Source: Hydractinia symbiolongicarpus | Lineage: Eukaryota > Cnidaria > Hydrozoa > Anthoathecata > Hydractiniidae | Direction of reading: 5' to 3' | DNA: 60,000 nucleotides | Assembly: GCF_029227915.1 (NCBI RefSeq) | Contig: NC_079889.1 | Location: 4,156,001 to 4,216,000 of the forward strand | In this document: one piece after another, positions 1-12,124 of the stretch | Position numbering within the stretch: the stretch's first letter is position 1 | Layout of the letters: each line of letters starts with the position of its first letter | Translations under genes and position numbers: made by a program | Notes under the pieces: model-generated | Told to the model about the DNA's origin: nothing | What the model saw: the letters and a program-made list of their open reading frames with translations, nothing else | Databases searched by the model: none

Positions 1-2090
1 CTGGAGAGGAATAATAATATGTAAAAAATATATTGCAAGGTGCAATTATATAGTTATATATACTTTATATATATATCCTGAAAAAGATAGGGAATATATT
101 TAATTGTGCCACATGTTAAATAATGAATTATTCATAAAAAAATTTCCTGTTCAAATTAACTTTTTATTGGGTGCAAAAAATGTTTTTATTGGATGTCTTG
201 CTAATAACACGAGTCAGTTTGTAATAAAATCCTTGTTTCCAAAACCAAAGAAAAAATATTAATCTTTCCTATGCATGTCTGAACTGGAAAAATCTTCCAA
301 ATATTTCTCTTTTTGCTTCCGTTTCTTATAGTATATTGGCTCAAAAATTAATTAATGTTAAAATTGATCATTTTAATTTTAACTCATGACATACCAGGAC
401 AAAACAAGTTTTAAAAACTCCATTCATGCTGTCAGGAGGACAGTATATTTCACAAAATTATTTCCTAGGATGAAAAAGGTGTCTTGAGATATGATATTTC
501 ATAACGATGCATTATAAAAAAATCAAATACATTGATATACAGATAATCACATAACGCCTCAAAAAAATAGTCAAATTGTAACTTTACTAAATATAATTTT
601 TTTAATTTCCAAAACATTTTCTTATAACATGCTTTGAGAGTATATGGATATAGTTATTTCACAACGAATGTTTTTATAACATGAAGGTGTGGTGTGATGA
701 CAAAAGTCACTGCTCCCAAAAAGGCCCATACGTTTTACTGCTATCTCCACTTTGTCATTAAAATTAAAAGAATGTAATTTGAGGTATTCTGTTTGTTCTA
801 TTTTTCGTGCTTAATTATATTTGCACAAAAGCTTTTTCACCACAACGAAATGAAAAAAACGAGGGGAAGTCTCAAAATTGGGAATTTATTTCTTCTTTAA
901 TCACCATCTACGATAACATTTAGCGTTTTTAATCTTCTTTAATGCAACGAACATTTCTTAGATATCTCGATTCCTTGAAACAGTAATGAATGCAGACTTT
1001 GATTAATAAAAATAAGAAGAAAGAAGATAAAAAAAGAGAATTGTTGTTATTTGCGAAATATTTTCTCTTAGAAATAGGGTGATTTTTAATTTTTGCGAAG
1101 CTCGTACAATTTGTAAAACTTTTGACCGCGAAAGTTTCTACCCCGCAACTATTGTAAAAGTTTCGAACTTTGCTATTTTTTCCTGCTATGTTATTTGTAA
1201 AGAAATTTGAACTTGCGTAAAATACATTGACATTTCTATATACGACATCTGATACGCTTGTCACGTGCTCGGTCAAACTTGTTATTCCAGACTTAATAAC
1301 AAACCAATTTATTTTATGCTGTGACCTCGACGCAAAATTTTTTTTGCGAGGTGAAATTCTTATACTGTAAAGAGCAAACAAGGATCACTGCTAAAATATA
1401 TTTAACTAGTTGTCACGCGCCGTTAAATAATCCACTTAAGAAGAAAACACTGGAAGAAATAGTTGTTTTTTAAAAATTTAATGATGTCAGGATTATACGT
1501 TTTTCAGAAAATTTTATTCCTTCCAAAAAAAGTCAAAAAACGTCAAATCTTTTGATGAAGGAAAAATGTCATAGCCATGAAGAATTACTGATAAAAGCAC
1601 GCTGAAAAAGTGATAAGAAGGAAAACATTCGAACTGACATCACACAACATTCGATTTGTTATCGATTTGATCAGGTGGCGTTTTTAAAAACATTAGCGGA
1701 AGTAATCTAAAATTATAAAGTGGTTTGTGATAAAACAAATCCTGTATTCCAAGTATATTGCAACCAGTATTGTTTCGTAAATTCCCTATTATGTCAATAA
1801 GGAATCAGTGATTTGATGAAATTGTCGATACAATAACTAGGTAAATTCGTGTGTGCTAATAGCATTATTTCTATATCTTTTTTTTGTTCGTGGAATATAC
1901 ATACCATAATACTAAATAACAGGAACAAACAACGAGAATATTTAAAAGCAATTTTTTAGTTTGTAGCGAGTAGTTCATATAATGGTTTGTTTACTTGCAA
2001 TTTTCAAATTTAATTTGTCATACAATCTAATTATTATCATTTGGTAATAATATGGGATAATAGCATGTATCTGCCAAACACTGGGTCGTT
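1..2090. other. AT-rich stretch without a supported gene
   Basis: No open frame here has family motifs or splice context. The 150-codon open frame on the minus strand around 929-1381 lies in low-complexity AT-rich DNA with scattered GCGAAA-type words, like repeats elsewhere in the window, so it is more likely repeat-derived than genic. Nothing else was recognised. Confidence 0.5.
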
Positions 2091-2840
2091 TTAACCCTAT
2101 TCGGTCCGGGGTTTTTCGAACATACTATGACCGGGGGGGGGACGGATTCCGCCCCCCCTCAATAACTTTTCATAGGATTGTTCAAATTGAATCAAACTTG
2201 GCACACTTATAGTACGTCATAAAAGGAACAAAATGGCGCCAATAAACTTTTGCTTGCGTCAGCACATTTTCTGTGACGTCATCAGAAGCTTGAAAATTGT
2301 CAAAAATGCCACTATCTGCTTAAAATATAATTACTTTCGTTCTAGAGCGAATTTTTACATTCTGTTTAAAGTTTCTGAAAGCTAAATAAAAGTTATTTAA
2401 CATATCTTCCGATTTTTACATGGATCGGATAAAAAATTGCCAAAAATTGCCCGAAAATCCGTTTTTTTTCCAACTTTCGGGTGAAATCCGACAAAATCGG
2501 GAAATCGGATTAGTCACGTGTTCAAATTATTCAAAATGATTCTTCTTGATGAAATAAAGTTGTGTTGCAAATTTCAAGTTCTAAGGATAATTCTAACAGG
2601 AGTTATTATATTTTCCCCATTATAAGGATTTCATAGAGATTTTTAGGGGTAGTTTCGAGTAATGGCCAATATCAAAGCCTCTGAAAGGTATGGGACCTAA
2701 AAAATTAGCATGAAGGTGTCTAATAGATAAATGTTGAAACTCAGTAAGTATCATAGCCATATAACAAAGCAATCAGGAGTTATTAAAAAAAAACTGTCAG
2801 GGGGGGCGGAATCCGCCCCCCCCGGACCGAATAGGGTTAA
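2091..2840. mobile_element. piggyBac-like nonautonomous element (MITE) with TTAA target sites
   Basis: The element spans 2095-2836 and is flanked by TTAA at 2091-2094 and 2837-2840. Its ends are an exact inverted repeat of at least 17 bp, CCCTATTCGGTCCGGGG on the left and its complement on the right. A TTAA duplication followed by termini starting with CCC is the hallmark of the piggyBac superfamily. Just inside each end lies a second GC-rich palindromic block (GGATTCCGCC with runs of C or G, about 2132-2160 and 2798-2822). The interior is AT-rich and encodes no transposase, so the copy is nonautonomous. The near-perfect ends suggest a fairly recent insertion. A related but decayed copy lies in inverted orientation near 16662. 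Confidence 0.8.
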
Positions 2841-5800
2841 TGGGTTGTTTATTATTCTGAGTGTAAAATGAGCTACGTAATAGCTAGCTTTGTGTATGAT
2901 AATAACTGGCTGGTTGACTTGTTTCAAACAAACATAAAATTTCAAGCTGCTATCCTGTGTCTCCAGTTATTGCCTTTTTTAAACATCTGTAAAAATAATA
3001 TTATCCAGGCTTACTGACAGTGCTTTCAAAACTGTAGTTGACCTATTGTGGGAGTGTCTTACCCTGTTTCTTTCCAAGCCAGACAACAAGAGTAGTTTTA
3101 GAAGTAATTAAAATTCACATTTCACACATTTTAAATTTCAGAATTAGGATACTACTTTGACTTTCTTTTCGTTGTGGTGCAAGTTGGACTTAATCTTTTC
3201 TTAGAATGTTGTTGCATATTTTTGCCACGATTTAAGTTCCTATCCTACAATCCTGGGAATAATATTGTCTGTTTTTCATACAGCATCAGTTAGCCAGTGC
3301 TCTGCAGCCAGGAGGCTGCAAAAGTTCTACTTTGGCAGAAGTGTAGGCCGAGTTACGTACGTCGAAAATGCGCTAGCTGCACTTTCCACAATCTCCGCAT
3401 TGTGTAACAATCCACCCAAGCACGCGGAAAAGTCCGAAATATGGTGCAATTGGAGTTTGCTGACGTCAGCAAAAATTACCAAACTTTAAGATTTGGGATC
3501 TAACCAAATAACTTAAGATCCTAGTTCTAAGTCCGCTGTAAATATTAACGTGTGAACTTTGTAGTTCCACCTATTTTTCCACCCATTTTATTATGTCCAG
3601 GGTTGTATGTGGTACTTGGTGAAATTTTGTTTTTTGAGAATTATAATCTAAGTATTTCTTCAGGCAAATCAGTGATCTTGCTCGGTCACAACATTTTTTT
3701 CCTTCGAAGGATCACTTCACAAAGCAGTTTAAAAAATTGTTCTTTAAAAAAAAAATGGTTACTCGAACGGTTCTGACGTACTACCTAGAGAGAAAAGAAT
3801 TCGCAACTGTAAAATTTTGTGCACAGTTGTTGTCATGTCAATTTTTAACCATAATCTGTAAAAACAATGTAAAAAGTTTTTTTGTGAGGTCAAAAACAGA
3901 ATTTTTGGTTTTATATTTTTACAAATCGACACTAAGAAAGAATTCCATAATTTAAACAATTCCGCTAAATTAGTTTTAATGCTTTTATGTATATATCAGC
4001 GAAAAAACAAAAAAAATGTAAGGACCTGGTTATAAGGAACATTGGGAATGAGAATTTGGCAAAAATTAACTACGTTTACAGCTTAAATTCATACCTTCTT
4101 ATAAAAAAAGTTATAATTTGTTTTATTTTCCTTTTACTCGGTAAAAACTTTTTCTTTTTCTATATATGGCGATTTATGATCCTCTATCAATTGATATTAC
4201 TTACAAATTACAAGAGGTTAACCATTACAATGCTTGATACAAATATATAAGTATTGACAGTCGGCATGAGAGAGATGATAGTGAAAGAGAGAGCGTGACA
4301 GATTTATAATGACAATCTAAAATTATTACTTTTTATTGCATACCAAAAAATGTTGAAAATGCTTTGTTGTATGCAGTTAAGCTACATCCGCAACCCTGGA
4401 AAAAATGTTTAAGTAAAATGTGATAAAAAAATCAAGCCTTATTATTCTTGATGTTATATTCTCTTTACTGTCCTCTCCCCTTGCCGAATCAATGTTACTT
4501 TTTCTCTAGCTAAGGCTCCTGGGGTAACTCACCAGCCAAGCATATTCGATATTAATATAGATTTTTGGGACTTATACTTAAATCAAAAGATACACACTTA
4601 AAATCGGCAATACCTTAAGTTTTTTGTGACACTATCACTACGAAAACGATCTGTATAAATGTGTTAACTACGATTTTGTGAACCAATTAAAAGCTGTAAA
4701 AGTCAACATTTTGTTCTTACATTCTTCAAACTTGCATGTAAGCAACTAGCATCCTAAAATTTGCTCATAACTAATCTTGTTTCTTATGTTATTCTGCATT
4801 TTCGCATGCATATTTAGCGGAACCAAATGGATATGGAAACAGATCTATTGGAAATCAATTCAAAATAAAAATATTTACAAAAGGAAAGCGCCTCTGAACT
4901 AGAATGACTAGAAATTTTAAACAATAGTTAGAAATATGTTCCATGTCACTTTGTATCCTGTTGACGTCTGAAAAACAGTTTTGTCATTCAATATTCCTGT
5001 TTTCTTTTGTTAGTAAACCTTAGTAAATAAGTAAATTGTTTTAAGTAAATATTATCCCACAGAAAAGTAAAGAAACCGTAGGGTACTGTGTACCTCATGA
5101 TAGCTAATACATGTTTATTGTCAATTGAATTAAATCATTTCAGCATATTACACGCTTTTATAAGGAACATTTATAAGGAACATTTTATTAGAAACACGAG
5201 TCTCAATACTTTTAAAAAAAACGAAGCTACTTTAGAGAAACAACCCAGTCTAAATTAGTAATTAAAGTAAAAAAAAGAAAGAGAAAAAATTAGGGATTAA
5301 AGTGAACAATGGTTCTAGAGATATCACACTCTTCTAGTAGAGCGTTCGCTCCAGTGTTTAATGTGGGGAGTTTTTGAAAAACAATTGTTGAAAAATTAAT
5401 CTCTGACACTTCTCCAAGAATGTATAAATGTAACAACGCAGGACGATTCATTGATGATTTGGGTGCAATAAAAATGGAAAAGATTTCCTAACATGTCATA
5501 ATATACTTACATTCTGGAACTGCAACTGAAGGTAGAACATTATGGAACTAAGGCTGTATTTTTACATTTTCACATTGAAATAGTTGACGGTGCTTTTATA
5601 TGTAAATATTTTGACAAAAGGGATAAGTTTCTATTTTATATATATTTTCTGGTCTTTTACGAATTGACTGATGTTGCTTAATAGTCAAAGACTTTATTTC
5701 TAGGAATTCTATACTCTTTGCTAAAATGATAAAACAAGGAGGAAAGGACCATTTTTCATTCATCATCTACTGCTGGACAGCTATTATGATTCAAATAAAC

Positions 5801-6500
5801 TGCTGACCAGGTCGGTATACAAAGATTTCTTCGATTCTGTGTGTCGATTTTGTCTGTGTGGTGACAATTACAAATTTCTTTTCTCATCTATACACACCTG
5901 ATGCTTGACATTTGTAGATTTTAATTTCTATATTTATAATACTATTATGTTGGAAATTTCCATATTACAACTTACTTTATAACTGTTTCTTTAAATCGCA
6001 CCTTGATTATTCTTATGATCGCTGAGAGCTGACATATGATATAAACATATCAAATCCTTTTCTGACAATTTTCATCAATTATACCAACAACAACACATAC
6101 TAATGGCAGTGGGAATTAATTACTCCCGCTGGGTGCTCAGTGTAATCAGAGTTGTTTAGAGCTAATTACTTAAAACAGTTGCACAAATATCTACTGATAA
6201 GTCATAAGTGTATATCTGCCTAATATCATATTTCCCCCTGCTTTTCTTAAAGAATACAATAACATGTTAAGGTAAATATTAAATTAATATCATGTCCATT
6301 TAGGATGCTAAAAACATTTTACTTTTTGTGGTTTTCAGAAAACGTTGTTGGTACTATATATTGAAGAAGGTGTGTGCAAGAAAAATGAAAAATCTTAATT
6401 AGTTGATCACTTTTTGAAATAATTTTAATTTCTCAGCGTAAGTTTTTAGGGTTTTTGTTAGGTTATAAGTATATTTCGCCGTTATATAAATGTTACAGGT
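2841..6500. other. intergenic AT-rich DNA, nothing recognised
   Basis: About 3.6 kb on both strands shows only short open frames without family motifs, plus homopolymer runs. No RNA gene or clear repeat boundary was seen. Confidence 0.45.
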
Positions 6501-6519
6501 TAAAATATCTTGTAATATA

Positions 6520-7830
6520 TACAAAAATGGCCGGAGCAAAAAGAAGGCGCAAATTGCCTTATCACTAAGCCCCGTTGTTAAGCAAAAAGAAAGAGAGAGT
6601 TAAAATAATACTTAATAATAAATCAATGTTATAACTATATGTATTCCATAAAAAGACTAGTTGAGTTTACAAAGGTCTATGTGAGAGTTTGCATCTAAAA
6701 ATATTTACAAATGTCTATAAGATCAGTCGTTAATAATTTTGATTTACATTTTTCTTGAAAATATTAAGAGTTGAGTTTGTTTTAATATCATCAGATAAAA
6801 ATTTATTCTATACGTATGGTCCCCTATGTCTAATTAAAAACGTCCAAGATTTTAATAAAATCTTTGGCACTTCATAATTATTTTTTGAACATCTAGTATC
6901 ATATTTATGTTGTATTAAACTAAATTGGTTAGTAAACAATTTTGGTGTTATGTTTTGTTTCATCTTGTACATGAAAAGTAAAACTTCATGCATATTTAAT
7001 TGATAAATGTTCAAAGTCCCAATTTGAAGAAATAAGTGTTGTGTTGGTGCATATCTGTCTAAACCAAAAATTATGCAAAAAGCATGTTTTTGTTTATTAT
7101 ACAATTTTTTTAATTTATTTACATTGTTACTTGCCCAGGAGATATTACAATACGTTAAATAGCTGTGTATAAAAGAAAAATATAGGTTCTTTAAGCAATG
7201 GAAATTTAAGTATCGTTTGGCCTTATAAAATATCCCTAAGAGATTTTATTTTCAAGGGTTTGTATACGTTTCTTCTCACCTTATGTTTACTTTATTAATT
7301 TTAAGAGATGGTAGTTTGAGTGGAATATTATCAGTTTTGTAGTGGTTATAGAATAACACATATTTAGTTTTACTTATATTAAGTGAGAGTTTATCTGCTT
7401 TTAACCATTCGTTTATATGCGCAAGTTCTTGGTTAGCTGTTTTAAGTAAATCGACAATGTTAGTATGGGAGTAAAAAAGATTAGTATCGTCAGCAAATAG
7501 GAAAACCTCAATATTTTAGAGGAATTGTGTGAGTCGTTAATGTAGATTAAAAACTGTAAGGGTCCAAGAATGGATCCTTGTGGAACACCGCACTTTATTA
7601 GTTGAAAGAGCGTCAATTTATCGTCGTATGCTAATCATTGTTTTCGGTTAGTCAAGTAATTTGTAAACCATTTCAAATTGTTGTTTTGCACACCATAACA
7701 TTTTAGTTTGGATAAAAGAATATTATGATTTACAATATCAAAAGCTTGAGTCCATAAATAGAAGTTAAATACGTGACATGTAGGAACAGTTCTAAAATCG
7801 CAGTCTGCACTTTCCATTTCTGGGTGGAGA
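6520..7830 (-). mobile_element. Decayed non-LTR retrotransposon (LINE), 3' half of reverse transcriptase and 3' UTR
   Basis: Read on the minus strand, pieces of a reverse transcriptase appear in the expected order but in different frames. About 7720-7660 gives AFDIVNHNILLSKL, a palm-region motif. About 7600-7565 gives GVPQGSILGPL, the conserved LINE block. At 7498-7487 the catalytic FADD motif is intact. It is followed by the usual thumb-region text to about 7310 and a C-terminal piece at 7104-6808. At least two frameshifts separate the blocks, including one between GVPQGSILGPL and FADD, so no functional protein is made. Further downstream, around 6585-6525, is a GGGCTTAGTGATAAGGC-type segment resembling LINE 3' UTRs. 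The motif wording fits the jockey/CR1 group; the exact clade is not resolved. The 5' part is missing. Confidence 0.82.
7635..7817 (-). pseudogene. LINE reverse transcriptase fragment (palm block)
   Basis: This is the 5'-most recognisable coding block of the decayed LINE. It carries the FDIVNHNIL-type motif, a variant of the usual AFDxVxHxxLL of LINE reverse transcriptases. It ends in a stop before the GVPQGS block, which continues in another frame at 7616-7413. It is not an independent gene. Confidence 0.7.
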
Positions 7831-7859
7831 AAGTAACTGGAACAGTGGCTTCTTCTTCA

Positions 7860-8919
7860 CGCTGTTCCTGAGATCAAACATATATAATATCAGCCTGTGT
7901 TCACAGGATGAGAAAATCTACTTCGCCTGAGCAGATTGTAGAAAATATTAAATTGCTCTACAGAAGCCAACTAAAGGTTACCGAATAAGCGCCCCTCTCT
8001 TTCCCTTTTTAAGATTTAATAATATTTTATCCCCTGCCCTGATTTATCCTTGTTAGTTTTAATTTTTTTTTTATTTGAAGGGGACTGCGTGAGGACTATA
8101 ATTTCATTTTTATTTTTCTCACTCCCTCTATTTAGTCTTTAGACCCTTCTTTCTCATTCGAACTTCTCAACACCCGAATTTATGTCATATAAATATATGA
8201 CGCATGCAACGGCTATTAAGTTTTTGAATAAAGCTCACTAAAAAATTAATTCAAAAAACAGTTTATATATTTATATTTGTCCAATTCTCTGAAGGCATTT
8301 ACCTTTCGTAGTATTAAAAATACACAAAATTATATTACAGCTAGGACACTGCTGTTTTTTTCCTGTGTTTTTTACTTATTTTCCTATTGCCATAAGAATT
8401 TAGTTAGCATGTATATTTCATTTTCATAATGTTTAAAAACTCTATTCTGAAAATTTTAACCCCTACATGAGTTTGTTAGTGTTAATTATTTGATCTAATT
8501 TATGTATATTAGTTTATGAATGCAACTTTTTATTATGATGACACTCAGTTTATTATTTTTATTCTAATTTTTATTTGCATGTTATATTTCTTGCTTGTGA
8601 AATTACATTCTTATGAAAAAATCAAACCGGTGCCAAGTAACAAATTTTGGTAGAACTTTCTTCTTACTTGGTAAACAACATACCCTAGCAAAGGAAGACG
8701 AACATGATGTGTTTTTTTCGTATCAACATCGTAATCAATATTATGTTTGCAATCTGAATAACTCGCTCTTTCGGCACCTTTTTGATGTATTTCATACGTA
8801 GTATATAAAGGAATTATTTTGGGATGAAAGTGTAATTACCTTAGACACTTGAACTCGACGTTGAATTAAAGAGTGTTTACATCATAAAGGTAAGACAGAC
8901 GTAATAATTATTATTTGAG
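7860..8919. other. intergenic AT-rich DNA, nothing recognised
   Basis: Only short open frames without motifs are seen. The segment runs from the broken 5' side of the LINE to the first copy of the ACTAGTCGTT repeat. Confidence 0.4.
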
Positions 8920-9059
8920 ACTAGTCGTAAGCGTGTGGCAAACCAATAGGCATCATCAAAAGCATATCGCATTTACTAGTTCGGTCAAAACTATTTTGTG
9001 CATTTTCAACACGAAATCAGCCCGTGTGACAGACAGACAACGGCTATTACTATAGAGAT
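8894..9059 (+). repeat. Copy of the ACTAGTCGTT...GACAGACAGAC short interspersed element
   Basis: The copy starts ACTAGTCGTAAGC at 8920 and ends GACAGACAGACAACGGCTATTACTATAGAGAT. It is preceded at 8894-8919 by what looks like the tail of another unit (GACAGACGTAATAATTATTA), so it is probably a head-to-tail remnant. Other copies are near 16272, 17973, 30240 and 34074. Confidence 0.6.
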
Positions 9060-12000
9060 TGGCTTTTTTTCTTGGTTTCTTTTTTTTTAACTTAATTAAG
9101 ACTGTAGCTACATTACAACTGAAATTTAACAACTTGTTCAAGATTAAAAAATAACTACAGGCTGTTTGTTTTTTGTTTGTTTTTTTAGCGGGGGAGGGGA
9201 CGCAAAGGGGGATACGTTGATTGGCCCTAAAGAGTGGAAAATTTAGCAAAATGTTCAGATCACCAATGCAATTTATATATATTTTTTCCAAATTATGAAG
9301 GGGGGGATTGCTTACTGTGGTACTCGATGCGGTTGCTACGAATCCTAAATGCTGCATTGACGTTTATATATTAAATTGATTAAATTAATGTTACTAAATT
9401 GATTGTGATTAAAAAACATTTTCATAAGTAGTTTTGAAACGCACGAATGATAAAAACAAATTTAATATATTTCACTGCTTGAAAAAATGTTTAAAAATAA
9501 TGTCATTTCTTGAATACCAACATCTGCTTGTTTCCCAAATGAATTTTCCGCTTAGCATTGCTACATTCCCTTATTTGTGAGTCACCCTTAAAAAAGATCT
9601 TTCCGAATCGAATTAATTGTTGATGTTTTTATTAGATAAAAGATGGATAAAAAGGTACCCTTTGTGCTCTAGTTTTGACATCTCCAACGGCTACTGATAA
9701 AAAAGATGTTCTCTTTTTCCGTTTGTCTCACAAAGGGTATTCTTATTTAGCTTCAAAAGAGTGAAATAATTGCCTTTTAATAATGCACGGAGATGGATAA
9801 TTGCCAAGGTTTAATATATACGAAGTTAATCTATCCTTAATATATGAAACGGTAGATGATAAAAATCATTCAAAATCATATTTGTTGATGAGTACAGCTT
9901 TGAATAATTAACTTTATTTTATAAAGAAATTTGAAAAATAGTGCTAAGAAGGATTGGTATTACCTTGCTAAAAATGGTAAATGGATATTGCGCATAAAAT
10001 CTGTTTATTGCAAAGTGCGGCATTTCTCAAAACAAAATCTTAAACTTTAACTAATCAACTCTGGACTATAAATAGAAAAGAAATGAAAAATTTAATCAAT
10101 CGAACTTTGACATAGCTAGACAACTTTAAACCTCAAGGTGTTTTTTTCCACGCTAGAGAGAAAAAGAAAGTAAGAATTCACTCTACTTTGACATGTGTGT
10201 CTGTATTTTTAATTTTAACTATATTTATTTTAGATGGCATATTTTTTGATTGGATGCCTAGTCGCCATGGTAATTGGAACAGGTATCTCTTAAAATCCTA
10301 CATTGTTTTTTATTATTTTAAGAAAAACAGGACGCTGAAAATTTGCAAAAATATGTGTAGAATACACAGCTGTAAATATTTTCAACTTACCTTACAATCC
10401 TGTCACAATTTATGTTGCTATTTTGGTAAAGTTTGTTTAATATCATCACACATTGCAATCCCTCGACCGATCAAAATTTGTACTCCCATGACCTGTCACA
10501 ATTTGTAATCCTTATATATCATACTTTATAATCTCCAATATATTTCTTAGATACAATACGCGTTTGAAAAGCTTTTTGAATTAGGTAGTGAAAAATTGTT
10601 TCATTTATATTTGCCATATTTGTTTGTTTTTTTTTTAACAAACGATTAATTTCGTCAGTAGAAACATAAGATTTTAAAAAAGCAAATGCGACATTCGAAT
10701 TACCGAAATTGCATATTTCCCTAATATCAATGCACACCATTTTCATTGGAAAGTTTTACTACACAGGCACCCTTCTTTCTTTTGCTCCACATGCTTTTAA
10801 ACCTAACTTTTTTCAATAACGTCTTAACAATAAGCTTGGGCTTTGAAATGCGAACAAGCAAGACATCTTAGAGTGTAGTGTTTGTATAGCGTATAATAAA
10901 ATTAAAGACATTATCACGAAACTAGTTGCTGGTAACTTAGCAAATGAGTTGTTGGATTATTAACACTTTTACTTTACTTTTTATTATATTACCTTCTATA
11001 ACTATAAACATCCCTATTTAAGTGCTCGTATCGAAAATATTCTTAAAGTACAAAGATCCTTAAAATACTGTTGAGTTCAGAAAAATGCGGAAACTTGCGT
11101 TTCTTCGATAAATTTAGCATATTCTGCTACTTGCAATGTAGTGGGTTCATCTGCTGCTCTTATATCAGGAACTGCGCATCAAATCTCGCTAGATGCCAGA
11201 CAGTATGTTGTGATACGCAAAGTAGCTCTACTGCAATTAAACTACAACTGATTATACACATCACCCGTCATTATCAGAGGTCTGATAGAGGTAGAGCATT
11301 CTCAGCAGAGAATTGACAGTCGGACGTGCCATGATAAAAACCCGTTAATATGTTTTTGCTCACCATATCATCACATCTGTATGTTTTTAATAAAATTTCT
11401 TGAAGGTTAAGGGTTTGTTTTGGCCTCCAATTTTTAAGAGAAAAAGAAAAAAAATACTCGCCAATTAGACCTTTGTAGTTACCAGAAAATTACCTTTGAC
11501 GATAAGTGAGGGAATCACTATTTTTCAAAAGACTGGTATGAAAGGTCAAATTTGATATCGTCTGTATAATAGTAACTGTAGACAAATCTATGACCTCAGA
11601 TGTTAGAAATTTTTCAATGCATGTCAGTTTGAGTTGGCATTACAAGATTAAAAGTGGGGGTATTATTTATGAACAGATTTTATTCTATGACATAAAACTA
11701 TTTAAATAGCTTTGCAGAAAGAAAATGAATAAATCTTATTAACTTTTTGCGTAACATGTCCTAAACAAACCTAAAAAAAAAACAGATAAAGATGGAAACT
11801 AACACATGAATCTCCCCACATATTCATGCTTGGTCCTTGTTTATTATCTCTATATTTTTATCGCGCATACGAATTTTTTATATTCGCACGAAACAGCAAA
11901 TGGGATATATTTTCAACCACTTGTTGCAACGGAGGTATTCATGCGAAATTTCTTCTACCACCTGTTTTTTTTAATATTAATCCAATTCCTTTTTTCATAT

Positions 12001-12124
12001 TTTAGAATGTGCAGTGACTACATTTACATGTAAGTATCTTAGTTTTTTATACCCAGTGAATATCACTAACTAGCTTTGCACAATAGTAGAAAGAGTTCCT
12101 ACTTCGTAGGGGCGGAAATCTTTA
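9060..12124. other. intergenic stretch upstream of the CAP-ShK gene
   Basis: No supported gene was found. Open frames of 75-106 codons near 10188-10508 and 11806-12033 lack family motifs and convincing splice context. The latter ends close to the CAP gene, but it could not be linked to it. Confidence 0.4.

Noticed and set aside
929-1381. 150-codon open frame on the minus strand
   Set aside because: Composition is driven by AT-rich low-complexity DNA and GCGAAA-type repeat words. There is no motif, signal or splice context.
3265-3489. 74-codon plus-strand open frame with less AT-rich composition
   Set aside because: It has a plausible composition but no motif, no splice partner and no neighbour; too little to call a gene.
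10188-10508. 106-codon open frame with hydrophobic start
   Set aside because: No motif, and irregular composition in AT-rich DNA. The apparent signal peptide is not supported by anything downstream.
11806-12033. 75-codon open frame just upstream of the CAP gene, ending near GTAAGTATC
   Set aside because: The donor-like end suggested an upstream exon, but no matching phase or conserved content links it to the CAP exon, which has its own signal peptide.
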